The notes beneath the pieces were generated by a model, which did not search any database, was not told the origin of the DNA, and saw only the letters and a program-made list of their open reading frames with translations. From Labia minor (lineage: Eukaryota > Arthropoda > Insecta > Dermaptera > Spongiphoridae), in the NCBI GenBank assembly GCA_963082975.1, contig OY720344.1, forward strand, positions 7,241,580 to 7,305,579: 64,000 bases of DNA. Direction: 5' to 3'. Every line of letters starts with the position of its first letter. Positions within the stretch are counted from its first letter, which is position 1. Below are positions 12,301-27,300 of the stretch, in pieces. Made by a program: the position numbers and the translations under genes.

Positions 12301-15300
12301 TTTTTAAACTACCTATATATAGGTTTATATAGGTATAATAAAACATTTGTAATTTAACCCTACCCATTTCTCAATTTCAGAATTAAATTTTCAAATTATA
12401 TCTTTTTAGTTTTGACTAATCAACTAAAAATAAAAAGATTAAGCCATTATTCGAGGTTTTTTTAAAAGGAAAGATGCATCTTGAATTTTCGCGGGCTGTA
12501 TACAGTCGATTATCGAAATTTTTCTTTGTTATGTTGGTACACATATGTTTCTCATATGTTGATATTATCAGCCATTTTAGATTAGTTGTTTGTTTTTGAC
12601 AACTTAAAAAGTTAGTCAAGTTTATGTGTGTTCTTCGATTTTTTAAAGTATTTTGCGTTAAATAATGGAGTCATCGAAGCACTTCTGAAATGCGCTTTTC
12701 GTTATGGCCATCAACTCATTCTTAGATTCCGACTTTATCCCATCAATTGTAGAAAAACGCTTTCCTTTCATTGTTCTCTTCAGTTTTGGGAATAGGAAAA
12801 AGTCTCAGGGAACCAAATCTGGTGAATACGGTGGTTGAATCATTACGCTGTTGTTTTTGGCCAAAAAAATCACGAATTAGCAATGATGTGTGAGTTGGCG
12901 CATTATCGTGATGCAGAATCCATTATTTGTTTTTCCACAATTCCGATCGTTTGAGCCGTATTTCTTCACGCAAACGTTGCATAACTTCCTTGTAGTATTC
13001 CTTTTCTATTATTTTATAATTTTTTTTAATATTTATTAGAAAATACAAAATTTTCCTTTTTTTCTCAATTATATCAAAAATATTAGCATAAATTTATGCA
13101 TAATTTAATAATCGATGGACAAAGAAATATAATTTTTTTTAAATATTTAATAATAATTTGACTTTATTTTATAAACGTTTATATTAATTTAATACAAAAT
13201 TAATTTGCAAAAAATATTATTATAATTTGGAGATTAAGGCAAATCAGCATCAAAGGCCATTTTGGCCATAAGAAATTCATTTATTATTTCTCAACGCAAT
13301 GGAAAAAATTAAGGAGCTTTCAGAAGTCTATCATTTAAGCTTTTGTTTTGCTTTCATAAATAATTACATCAAAAGGATAACAACATACAAATAACAAGTG
13401 GTTGTTTTAACATAACTACATAACTGACATAACATTCTTCTAAAGGTGAACTGATTAATGATATAATTATGATCGTCATCATGAAAGTTATTCGTGAATG
13501 TTTATCGTTCATTGATCATTGATTCTTATTAATAAATCTTAAGATAATTTATTAATCATTTATCCATTTAACATAGTTTTGAACTTGATAATTTTCGAGC
13601 AGAAATCTTTATTGCTCGTTACTTAAATATTACTACTAAATTGAAAAAACAAACCAACAGGGTGTTGTAGTTAATTAGTAATAATAATAATAATGATATT
13701 AAAATTATAATATTTATTTAGTTCAATTTTAATATTGAGCCAGCATCATCCAACTCTTACCCTCTCCTATCTCTTTCATGTCCCTTCCTATATTGTCCAC
13801 CCACCGTGTCCTTGGTCTTCCAACCGGACGTTTCCCAATCGGACTCCCCACAAATATTATATTTTTCGATAGTCTATCATCACTCTTGCTACGTGCCTTG
13901 CCCATTGAAATCTTCTATGTCGGGAGATGCATAGAGGTCATGCAATTCCTTGTTATGGAGTCTCCGTCATTCACCGGTGACCTCATCTTTCTTTGGCCCA
14001 AAAATGCTGCAAAGAACACTATTCTCGAATACTCTAAATCTACTCTCGTCTCCTAAGGTCATAGACCATGCCTCCCACCCATAATGGGAAAAATAATTGT
14101 TTTATATATTTTAATTTTGATCCCCTTTGATAATAATTTTGACGAGATAAGCCCCTTTACTGCATGATAACAGGCGTTATCCGATTGCTACCTTGATTTA
14201 AATTCTCGAATATTATTATCCTTCATTACAGAACCTAAGTATTTAAATTTTTCTACATATTCAAATTATGAAAAAACAAACAAACAAAAAACTATTTATT
14301 CATTATTTATTAAAAATAAATTGTATTCGTTTAGTTAAACTACGAATTAAAATAAAAATATAAACAATAACCACCTCCCTCCCCCACGAGCATTTTTTCT
14401 CGACGTTTTTTCCTTTCTGTACAATCCGAAAGAAAAGAATGACAGGGTTTTTAATCCTCTTGTCACCCGCAAACGTCAAGACTTTCCTGCCATTCTTTCT
14501 ATTCAAGTAATTACGCCTATCCTTCCCATAAATAGCAATATTATATAAATTATTAATTTATTCTGACAAATAATATTATTATTATTAATTATTAATAAAT
14601 TAATTAGTTCTTAACACTATAACCTGAAATCATAAACCTCATAAATCGGGAGAAATTTCTATCAAGATTAAAAATTAGGAAATAAAAAAATATAAAAAAT
14701 AAAACTTTTTAAAAATAAGCTTTTATTTAAATGCACTAAAAAGAAGAAAATAATTTCTCCAAACACCCCACGATTTCCTTACAATTAATCATATCTAAAA
14801 TATGAAAGCGTGGGCACCAAAATGCAGGGAAGAACGCAATTTCTACTTCAAATAGACATATTTCGCAAGTTTAGTGGTAAAGGAAAAAAAAAAACAGAAA
14901 GGAGGGGTTTATGCATATACAATGAAATGTCCTTCGTATTCTTTTCCTTTCCCTGCATGTTTTCTCCTTTTTAATGCATTTAAATAATAGCGTGTTTTTA
15001 AAGTTTTTTTTATATTTTTACTATTTCGCCAGAGATAGTATTGCGATCATGAAAATTTTCGATGTCGAGATTTTGATGTTTTTATAAGTTTTGAAGGTCC
15101 CTGAGTCTTTTTCACTAAGGTTGAAAAAAATGTCTTTTTGAGAAATGTAGCTCAACTGGAAGAGGGTCATTACCTACATCGTTTTGATTTTTTTTCCTCT
15201 AAAGCGACCGTAAAAATAAAAATATATATTTGATAGTTTTTCACATGATTAGAAATTGTATAAAACTGCTATATATAGAATTTCAGCTTGATTGAATCAC

Positions 15301-18300
15301 TGAAAATGCCGGAATTAATTTTTTAACACTGCAAATCACGCGCCAGCACGTGACGTGGTGCAATCAACAAAGAGGCAAACACGCGCTGGTTTACTAAATA
15401 TTATTTATTAATTTTAATTTATAATTTAATTAAATAAATTTAATTTAAATATATTATATGTTTAATCCAATGCAAATTGCGAGATAGTCGAGTGGAGACA
15501 CTCCAGCTTATTTTCATTTGAACTGCGTTAACCATTAATTTTTCTATGATTATTATATGAAAATATTTCAACGATAAAATTTCAAGTTTTCTTATAAATA
15601 AAATTCTATTTCGGATGAAAACATAAAAATTCTAAAATTAAAATTAATATTACTTACTTTAATTTTTTAATTATAAAATAAATTAATATAGATATATCTA
15701 TTAAGCACTCTTGTTAATTTTGTGATTTTTCTAAAAAATAACAGACTATTTTTTTTTTTGGAAGTAAAAATAAAATTTGAAATTATTTGTTAATCAATAT
15801 ATTTTGTAATTAATTTTGTAAGTAACTTTTTATAGGATAGAAAATTTAATGGATAGCAAAGCTATAAATTTAAATAAACGAATATGAATTGATTTATTTT
15901 TGTGATGCATTTAAAGAATGATTTCATATGATTGAGATTTCGATTTAGGATGTCTGTTTTTCCATTAAATCCTTTTTTTTCATTCATGATGACGCACTTG
16001 TGTTGGGTGCAGGCGCGCGCTCTCCACCCGCGGCGAACGTTTTGAAGCAGAGGCGGCCGAGTTGGGGGCGAAACTCGCGAGAACCGACTCGGAAGCTGCT
16101 ATCCTTCGCCAGCAAATGGAGCAATTGCAACGAGAATCACTTGTCAATGAATCTGGCGTCGAGCGTAAGTATTCCTTCCCATTTTTTCATATAATCAATA
16201 AAGATCTTTTCTATTTTCTTTTCAAATATTATCTTTTGTCAGTCGAATTGAACAGATATTCAAATTTTCCTTTTACTTTTGTAATTTTAATTTTAATTTT
16301 TTATAATTTTATTTTAATTTTATTTTATATACATCTCTAGGATTAAATTTCAATTATTTTCTGAATCTTGTAGGCTTTTAACATACACGCACACTTTGAA
16401 TTTCTAGATTTTAATCGTAGTTTTTTTTTTTTAATTTATTTTTAAAATTTTATTAATTTTTAAGATCTTTCCATTAAATTATATTAATAATAATAATAAT
16501 TATTATTATTATTATTATGTTAAAGATTAGATTTGATTATTCTCTTATAAAATTTTTGTTTTTATAAATATTATTTTATTTTTTAATAATAAAGAAATAA
16601 TAACATTGAATAAAAATAAATTTTTAATTTTTAATGAAATTTCATTCACATAAACAAAGTTCATCCGGGGCCAATAAGATAATAAATCATCATTCCATTG
16701 ATTAATCATTTTTGACCGGATGAATATTCAAATACATTTTTCTTTTTTAATATAAATAAATTATTAGATAATCTCTTTTTTTAGCTGAAAAACACTTTTG
16801 TTACTATCTCACCGAAAATTGTCGATTTCGAGGTGTGTGTTTGTGTGTGTGTGTGTATATATATAGACAGATTATTATAGATTACTGAAAAACGGTTTGA
16901 GCTATAATAATGCAATTTGATAGACAAAATTTTATTAATTTTTAAGATTCGTAGTTTTTTATCAACATTTAAGAAATGCAGCTCATCATTACCTACCACG
17001 TTTTCATTTTTACTATCTCGCCAGAGAAAGTATTGCGATCACGAAAATATTCGATGTTGAGATTTTGATGTTTTTATTCGTTCAAAGTAATTCCCCTCAT
17101 AATGCACTTATGCCAGCGCTTCTTCCAATCGTCGAAACACTTCTGAAACGCGCTTTTTGGTATGGCCATCAGCTCGTTCTTCGATTCCGACTTCATCTCA
17201 TCAATTGTGGCAAAACGCTTTCCTTTCATTGGCCTCTTCAGTTTTAGGAATAGGAAACAGTCGCAGGGAGACAAATCTGGTGAATACGGTAGTTGAGGCA
17301 CCATTACTGTGTTGTTTTTGGCCAAAAAATAACGAACAAGCAATGAATGATGTGTGAGCTTGTGCATTATCGTGATGCAGAATCCATCATTAGTTTTTTC
17401 ACAATTCCGATTGTTTGAGCCGTATTGCTTCACGCAAACTTTGCTTAACTTACTTATAGTATTCCTTATTAACAGTACGACTTGTTGGCAAGAACTCATG
17501 ATGCTCGAAGAAAAGAGTGAGCAAAACCTTCCCATTTGATCGAACTTGGCGTGCTTTTTTAAAGCGCTTGTACCACTTATAAACATTTTTTTGAGACAAG
17601 TAGATTCGCCGAATGCCACTGTCAACATTTTGGGTGTTTGAGTACTTTTTTCCATTTTTAACGCCAAATTTAGCGTTTTTCTACAATTGATGGGATAAAG
17701 TCGGAATCGAAGAACTAGTTGAAGACGATACTGAAAAGCGCATTTCAGAAGTGCTTCGACGATTCCATTTTTAACGCAAAATTCTTTAAAAAATCGAAGG
17801 AGACACAAAAACGTGCCTAACTTTTTCAGTTGTCAAAAACAAACTACTAATACAAAATTGCTAATGTCAACATATGAGGAACATATGTGTACCAACATAA
17901 CAAAAAAAAATATCAATAATCAAATGTACACAGCCCGCGAAAATTCAAAATTCACCTTTTCTGTTGAAAAGACCTCGTATATATTAAACTTTCATTCAGT
18001 TACTGTTTAACATTTTAACATTGTATTTATTTAAATATTTTCTTTTTCAGGATTACAAGCCGAACTTGATTCTGCTTATAAAGAATCCGCTCTTGTAAGA
18101 GCACACTTACGAAAAATTGAAGAAGAATTATCAGAACAAAAACAACGAAATTCAGAATTAACATTTCAATTATCAAAACAAGAAGGTAATTTTTTTTTTA
18201 GTAAATGAATATTTAAAAATAATTAATACATTTTATTTAAATTTTGAAATGAATTTCATATATTAGAAGAAGAAAGTGAAGAATCTGATGATGAACCTGA

Positions 18301-21300
18301 TCCCAAAATTGCCGAATTAGAGGTAAATAATTTGAAAATATTAATTTAATTAATTTAATAATCATTTACAAATTATTTTTAATTGTGAAAATGCAACATT
18401 TGATTTTTAATTATAAATAAAAATCAATCTAATCAAATATATTATATAGGAGTATTTGATGAAAAAAAAATTAATAAAAATTAAAGAGTATTTTACTGTA
18501 AGTAAGCTATGATTAAAAAATATATTTATATTATTAAATTAATAATATTGATCAATTATAAAAATTAATTATTAAAATGAAGTTCAAAATTAATTGAATT
18601 TACATTTTCAGGCTCAAATTGAAATTCTAGAAAAAGAATTAAAAGAAGTTAAAGCTGAACGTGATCGTTTAACATCACAATGTCTCCAAAATCAAAAAGA
18701 ACGTCAAGAAGAATTAAAAATAATTCAAGAGGTTAAACCATTTTTTTAAATTACTTATTACTATTATCTCTCTGTTTTTAGTTTATTGGAAATATTTAGA
18801 AAATTTCTTCAGTTAAATGAGAACATTTCTATTTATGAAATGTTTATCTTATTAGATAATCTGTTAAATAAACTTTTTTATTATTAAAACTTTATCAAAA
18901 ACGATGAATTCTAAAGAACATTAAGAAAAGTATCATATTTTATCAATTGGTTTTCTATTAAAAGTTAATCTTGGCAAAAAAAAAATGATTTTCATGTTGA
19001 TAGACGTGAACGGCTCAACGGATTTTGATAAAATTTGATATATTTACTTAATGCATCAGTAGCATGAATAGATCAACTTTTGGTTTATATCCCGAAACTG
19101 GAAGTGGTAGTTTACAAAGTATTAATTTTATATTCATTGTCGGAAATTTTTCACTTAAAATATAGTAGTATATATTTCACTTCAATTGGTCTTTGGTATT
19201 TATTAAATCATATTTTTTTCTTTCAGGCTCTTGAAACTGCCCAGAAAGAACGTGCAACATTAGAAGCACGATATTCAGCTGATTTTGAACGTCTCCGAAC
19301 AGTAAATACAGATCGTGAACAACAATTATTAGATGATTTTGAATGGAAATTACGTGAAGTTGAACAATCATGTAAAAAACGATTGGATAACAAAGAATCT
19401 GAATTAGTCAAATTGAGAGGTTTCCAGACTGAAATTGTCCAATTACGTAGTTTAAATATTGAACAACAAAGGGCGTTACGTGAAGCGGCAAGGAAAAAAG
19501 AAGAACTTCAAGTTAGTGAACGTATCTTGAAAGAAGAGATTTCCCGATGGAGGAGTGCAATGGAAAAAGAAAAGAACACATTTGCAAATATGCAGGTAAA
19601 CAAAAAATAAAAAAAAAGATTTTTGTTTATCCATAAAAATTATTCTAAAATAACATTTTATTTGTTTTAGGATGAATACGAGAGGAAATTGTCTGATTTA
19701 AATAAAGAAATGTTTATGAGATTAGATCAACAAAAAAATAAAATCATTCTTGCGGTATTTATATATAAATATTTTTTTATTTATTTTTTTTTAATAATTT
19801 GATGACATTATACCGAATGACATTCTAAAATCACCATCTAGAAAAATTAAAGAGCCTGCAATATTCCATTTTATTATTATTATAATTATAAATATATCAA
19901 ATAATTTATTATAAAACAGGTTCCCAAAGTGGTCTATATCGACTTCTAGAGGTCTATGGCAGCGAATAACAAATTTGGGGGTCCATGAAATGAAAATGGG
20001 GGTCGATGGGGGTTTACGTGTTTTCCCCAAAAAAAAGGTAAATTGTTTTTCCGTTTTTGATTTTTCAATAAAGCTCTAAAAGAAAAAGGGTAAATTTTTC
20101 TTATAAAAAATCAAAATCATTTTAGGGGGTCTACCCAAAACCGAAACATGGCAATGGGTCTACGACAAAAAAAGTTTGGGAACCTATGATTTAAAAGAAT
20201 ATAAATTAAAAAAACATACACCCCTTAAACATACGTATTTATGCACTGAAAGACAGAAAAGTATGGCCTGTGGATATAACACAGTGGTTCCCAAACTTAT
20301 TTGACCAAGCGGCCCCTTCCCAGAAAATAATTTACACAGCGCCCCCTTTGCAGAAAAAAATTTACGCAGCGCCCCTTTGGAAATTAACTTTTTTAAATTT
20401 TAATAACAATTAAACAGAAAGATAAATGTACCTATTTGCAAAATATTATAAATAAAGGTGTAAATTAGAAACATTGAATTTATGTATCTATTTATTGATC
20501 TCAGAATAGAAAAATAATATACAAGTAATTTTCCCTAAATGCACCTGTGGCCATCACCGCCCGACCGCCCCCCTGGATCGCTCCAGCGTCCACTTTGGGA
20601 ATCACTGATATAACATAATAAATTTTTCGTAATTTATGATTACCTAATATTATTAAATTAAATATTTTTAATTTTATTTTATTTATAATATTTGGTATCT
20701 AAGGAAGCGCTGTCCTGCGTAGTTGCTGACGTCATTTTTTTTATTCTGAAAGTACCTGAATTAATTTTTTAACATATATATATATATATATATATACAAT
20801 TTTTGCTAGTATAATAAGATAAGATATTAATTAATTCTCCTCTGAAATTTCTTCCGAAATGTATTTTTTTCAGTGGGAAGAACGATTACAAAGAGATCGG
20901 GAACGACTTCGTTCAGAAATGGAAGAGCAAGCAGGTGAAGAACAAGCTGCTGCAGTGGCTCTAGTCCGTAAAGAAAGTCAACAAGCTATAATTGAATCAA
21001 GAAGGCATCTTAATGAAAAATTAGCTGAACGTGATGCACATTGGGAACGTGAATTGGATAGAACAAGAACAAATGCTGATGCCGATTTAGTGGATTTAAG
21101 ACGACGCTTAGATAAATCAATATTAGAAGCTGATGAAAGATTAGAACGAGCCCAAGCTGAACATGAAAAAAAATTGGGTAAGATATTGAAAGAAAGTGAA
21201 TCAATCACTAATGGATATCTATCAAATAAATCACAACACCCTTCATTTACAATAAAACGATAAGATTAAGTGTTATCATAGATATAACTATACAAATTAG

Positions 21301-24300
21301 GATTAGCTAATATCGATATAATATTAGAGATAATATAATTAATTTTAATAATTTTTTTTTATATAGAAAATGTGATTCAAGAATGGGAACGCAAAACACA
21401 ACAATTAGAACAGAATTTGCAAATGCAAAATACTTCAACTCGTACTACATTAGAATTGGTAAAAGAGCAAATGGAACGAGAGGCTATGAATCGTTTAGAA
21501 GAGGCTGAAGAACGAAATCATCAAAGACTTGGTAATTTAAATAAGAAAAAACTCTCATTTATACCTTCTCATAACATAACTTTTTAAAAAGTAAATAATT
21601 AATATACACGCTTTTTAATCAAAAATTCAAAATTCAATAGAAAATAAAATGTTAATTAAACCTTGAATATTATCCTTTACATATGCCCAACAAAAAAGCG
21701 TGGGTGCATATGAACATAGCAGGTAAAGAATTTAAAATTATTTTAAATTTATTAATATATTATTGTTGTTTGTCAGAGATGTAAAACATTGCACTATTTA
21801 AATCTGTTGTTATTCTCGAACATATATTAGATTCTTCGTGAAGTTTCTAGTCTTTTTCTAGATAATATTGATTATGCAAGTGGCTTATTAAGCCATCGGC
21901 ATACCTCAGTGTACTATGCGACACTGAGTTCTTTTCAGAATCACAGAACACAAGCACATTGTATAGAAAAAATATAGAAAATTTAAAATATAAAAAAATT
22001 GTAAATATAAATATAAATAAAAATATAACATTGTATATTATATAAATATTAACTTCAATCATTTAAATTTACAAATTTTAAAAATCAGTATTTTTGAAAA
22101 ATTCAAAATATTTCTTCCAGTGTCATTGACTTGCAATATACTTTTCAAATTTGAGCGTAATCACTCAACTAGAATCATTTCGTACCAATCGAAACGGCAC
22201 AAACTTAAATTTCCTACTTTTACTGTAACTGTGTAACTTTTTTTGTATAAAGTCAAATCATGTTAGAGCAACGAGTAGTAAATAAACTTTGATAAATATT
22301 TTTTTGCCTCTATTTTAAAAATAATTTGTTTGGCATTCATTTGTGAATATTATTTTGGATATTTGTCCGTTGTAGCTGGATAAATTAAAAGTGGATTAGG
22401 TAAGAAATTTATAACATAAAAGTCAACTAGTATGTATACAATAATCTAATTTATGAAATGGGTTATTAATAAATAAGATAAAAAAAAATTTTGATTTCAA
22501 CCCTACTTCTACTTCTTGTAAAATTCAATGGAAAAATAAAATAATTGTTTCCATTTCAAAGCATTTATTTAATTTAATTGAATAAAATTTGTTTATTTTT
22601 TAGAATCACTACGCGAAGAACATAAATCAAATATAAAATTATTAGAAGAGAGTCATCGTCAACAGATTGAGAAAATTAAAGAAGAATTTGAGAGTAAAAT
22701 AAAAAATAATTTGAATAAAGAAAAAGAGGTAATTAATATACTTAAATACTTGTTTATATAAATCAAAAGAAATTTACAATTACCATTTCTTATTTTTTTC
22801 ACTTTAAGCTTACTGAACAACTCGTTGCTTTACAAGGACAACTCAATGATCCACATATATCAGATAAAACAATTTTGAGAATAAAAAATGAAGCTAATCA
22901 ACGACTAAGGTAATTTTTCTTCCTTTCATTTTTTCATGTTTTATTTATCATAAAAATATTATTACATAGCTACGTTTATATATATATACACAAGGTCTGT
23001 TCAAAAGAAAAGGTAAATTTGGAATTTTCGCGGGCTGTGTACATTCGATTATTGAAATTATTTTTTGTTATGTTGGTACACATATGGTTCTCATATGTTA
23101 CCATTATCAGCCATTTTGGATTAGTAGTTTGTTTGGTAACTGAATAAGTTAGTCACGCTATTTGTGTGTTCGTCAATTTTGGATCAAAAAATCTTTTAAA
23201 TTTTGCGATAAAAATGGAATAAAGTGCTCCAACGCTCTTAAAATGTTGAGTGTGACATTTAGCGAGTCTAATTTGTCTCAAAAAAATGTTTATAAGTGGT
23301 ACAAGCGCTTTTAAAAAGCACTCCAAGTTCGATCAAATGGGAAGGTTTTGCTCACTATTTTCTTCGATTACAATGGCGTGGTGCATCCTGAGTTCTTGCC
23401 AACAGTTAATAAGGAATACTACAAGGAAGTTTTGTAACGTTTGCGTGAAGCAATACGGTTCAAACGATCGGAATTGTTGAAAACCAAATCATGGATAATG
23501 CGCCAGCTTACACATCATTCCTTCGTTATTTTTTGGCCAAAAACAACAGAATAATCATGCCTCAATCACCGTATTCACCAGATTTGGTTCCCTGCGACTG
23601 TTTCCTATTCCCAAAACTGAAGAGATCAATGAAAGGAAAGCGTTTTTCTACAATTGATGAGTTAAAGTCCTAATCGAAGAACGAGCTGACCATACCGAAA
23701 AGCGCATTTCAGAAGTGCTTCGACGATTGGAAGATGCGCTGGCATAAGTGCATTCTATATGAGGGGAATTAGTTTGAAGGAAACAAAGTGCATATTAATG
23801 AATAAATAAATATTTTTCTAAACAATTCAAAATTCACCTTTTCTTTTCAACAAACCTAGTAGGTGTATATATTTATATATTATAATAAAATTAATATTAA
23901 AGATTAAGTTTAAAAAATAAAATAAATAATATTATTAAACAAGCTTATTAAATTTTCTTTTTAAATATAGATTTTTTTAGCTTTATTTTGATTCTCGCCT
24001 TTGTAGTCCTGTCTAGTTGTGTGATAGCTGCTTTTGGATGTGTGCGTGTGTTCCTTTCACTTTCTTTCTCTCGACTATCAATTAGTCATGCATCAGATGA
24101 TGGTGGCGGTATTAATTGGTTCTTTATATCATTTCTAATCTCACCTGTCCTTTCTTGGTTAATTTTTGGCTCTTCTTCTTATATTACTATGCTACTTTTT
24201 ATATTAGTAATATATTATGTCAAACGCACTATTTCTTCCTAGAATGATAAAAAAAAATTCTATAGTATTCATCTATGTATTTTTTTTCTTCCAATTGTTT

Positions 24301-27300
24301 TTTTTAATTACTTTTTTCATATTTTTTAATACATTTTTATTTAAAATATATCTTAAATGCTTTATATGTAAATGTACATTTATATATATATTTAATTATT
24401 ATTAGAATTTAAAACAAATCCAACTCAAGCATTTTTTTAACATGATCTTTCAAATAAAATATGAAATATTTTTCTAAAGTAAATTAGTAAAATATCTATT
24501 AAATACAATACATTCATCCAGATCAAGAACTCTCAAAATAATCATTAAAGCTTTGGTGGCTGTTTTTATTTATAAGGGAATTTTGTAAATAAAACCACAT
24601 ATTGATATTTGTTATTGTAAATTTATTCAAAAAAAAAAAAAAAAAAAATACACGTTTCGATTGCTACTTCTGCAATATTTTTTTTTTAATAAATTTACAA
24701 TAACAAATATCAATATGTGGTTTTATTTACAAAATTCCCTTATAATTAAAAACAGCCACCAAAGCTTTAATAATTTAATATCTCAAAATAATCCTTATTA
24801 TTTTTAATAAAATAATTCAACAAAAAAATTAAAAATAAAAAATAAAAAAAAGAGTTGAATGTACTCGTATATACTAAGAATTTTATTAAGTTAACTTTGG
24901 AAACATAAAGAAAGTCAAAAGAATTGAATTAATATAATTAATTAATATTCTTATTAATAAATAACACATAATTTAATAATTAAGATTCAAAAATTATTAA
25001 TTTAAAACTCGAAATCTAAATTTCTATATTTCCTTCATTCGTCAACTATTATCTTTTAATAATAGTTTTCTGACATGAGTGTGGGAAGAGAGCTTTTCTA
25101 TTCCTGATTTCCATCCAATTTCCTCCTGTCATCGTCTGATGTCTCAATGAGTGTATGAATGGCCTGCACGCGGCATTTTTTAGAGATCGAGAGGCTGAAC
25201 TTCGAACGCAACATGCCAAACAATTACAAGAATTAAATACACGATTTGAGTCACGTCAAGCACAAGCGTTACGGGAACATGAAGAGCTCAACAGACGTTG
25301 CTTAGAATTAACAACTAGGTAATTCATATTCTTTATTATTTTAACGATAATTCATTACAGTGGCCCAACCAGGGGGGATTTTTAGGGTTTAACCCTCCTC
25401 CCACCAGAAGAGAAAAAAATTCAAATTGCTTTATATTATGTACTATATCTATCTATATCTATATATATATATTTATATAAAAGGTAATGTCTGTCTGTCT
25501 GTCAAATACTCAAAAACTACCCGTCCGATTACGGTGAAACTTTCAGGGATTGTTGTGTGCATCCCAGGGAAGGTTTTAGTGTAGTTAAATCCAAAATTAA
25601 TTTATCCAAAATTAATTTAATTAGTAATATTTTGGTAAAAGTCTGTAGCGTCACAAAACTATCGACAGATGGCGCTACATAAAAACTTAAACATTCAAAT
25701 ATTTTTAATTTTTTTTAAACTGTCAAAAATAACATACCCATAATAACAGTTGTAATAAAAATAGAAATATAAATCACAATGTAAGTAAAATATTGAATCG
25801 TTTTATTTATATTGTTTCAATTATTGTTTGAATATTTATTAAATTTATATATAGATTTATTAATTATAATAATTCCATTTACTTTCTTCAAATTTTTTTA
25901 ATTTTTTTATTTAAAAGTATATTCAGCATTGAAATTGCCATTAAATATGCAGGTAATTGGAACTCCAACATGTAATATTAGCAAATATTATGGGATGGGA
26001 AAATACTAAGATCATGTCATGTCCTATTAAATATTTTGAATTTTATTTTGAATCATACAATGGTAATGAAATATTGTAGGTAGGCTTTTAGAAAAACAAT
26101 AAAAATCTCTATAAAATAAGAGAATATACTTATTCCGAAAACTGTTAATTAAAATGTAATAACTATTAACAATTAATAAAGTAGAAATAATTTTCGAACA
26201 AATAAAAATGTAATAATTATTAACAAAAAAAATAAAAAATAAAAATAAATTATTAACAAAATAAGTTGACCTGTGGCCAGGTTATTATTATTAAACATTC
26301 GTTTTAATCGTTATCATGTTTTATACATATAAGATATATGTAAAATAAAGAGCCACAAATATTGGGAAACATCCGGTGGAAGACCAAAGATCAAGGTGGG
26401 TGGACAATGAAGGAAGGGACATGGGAGAGATGGGACAGGGTAGGATTTGGTTGTAGCTCAGGATAGGGACTCTTAGAGAAAAGTGGATGCTGCGGCTAAG
26501 AACTTTCGAAAACTGTATAGACACAGAGTTAGATAAATATAACATATACAATAATAATATATAATTAATTTACTGATTAAATTAAAATATATTTTCCAAG
26601 AAAACAAATATATGTCTTATCTACTTATACTGATTGAAACAAAATGGATGAAAACCTTTTACATACAGCCTTTCAACCAAATACTAGGAGCCCCCGTCTA
26701 GGTGTGAAGAGCGCCTGGAAGGCGCTCGGAGCAGCTAGTTATAAATAGAAAAGAAAAAATATAATCCTTTTTATTTGAAAAAAAAAAATTCCTCAAGTAT
26801 AACTTACTGTATAAAAAATAAGTTTATTTTATTTTAAAAAAATTTTAACAAAAATAAAAATTGCTTATATCTATTTTCATCCAGAATTTAATATAAGAAA
26901 TAAAAAAATTATTTTATTATTTCTCGTAAATCATAAAAAACAAAAGACTTATAAGATTACTAGATGAATGTGAAAATTTCCAATTTGACTATTATTTAAA
27001 TATAAAATAAATATAAATATTACTTAAATTCTAAATATTTTTTATTATTAATACATTAATTGCTAATTTCATAAAAATTATGAAGCGAAGACTAATTTTT
27101 TCAAAATATCCTGCTCTATGGGCGGACGAAAAGCTTTCGAAATCTTAGTGTTGTTTTTTTATAAATAACTCCTTTATTATTAAGTTGAGGTAAAAATGAA
27201 TATAATGAAACTTTTAGTAAATTCGATTCCCTATAAATTTAATACGATAGTATGATAATTCTCATAAAAATCGGTATTTATTGAGAAAATCATCTCAAAA

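Noticed and set aside
19080-19226. Plus-strand frame extending upstream of exon 6
   Set aside because: The open frame includes repeat D sequence and intron; the acceptor TTTCAG at 19221-19226 fits the chain, so the upstream part is not coding.
20978-21208. Minus-strand frames opposite exon 8 of the coiled-coil gene
   Set aside because: Antisense shadows of the charged coiled-coil codons; the plus-strand frame has matching splice phases on both sides.
24217-24405. Phe-rich frame after the candidate membrane exon
   Set aside because: It is the T-rich DNA downstream read in another frame, with no acceptor in phase.
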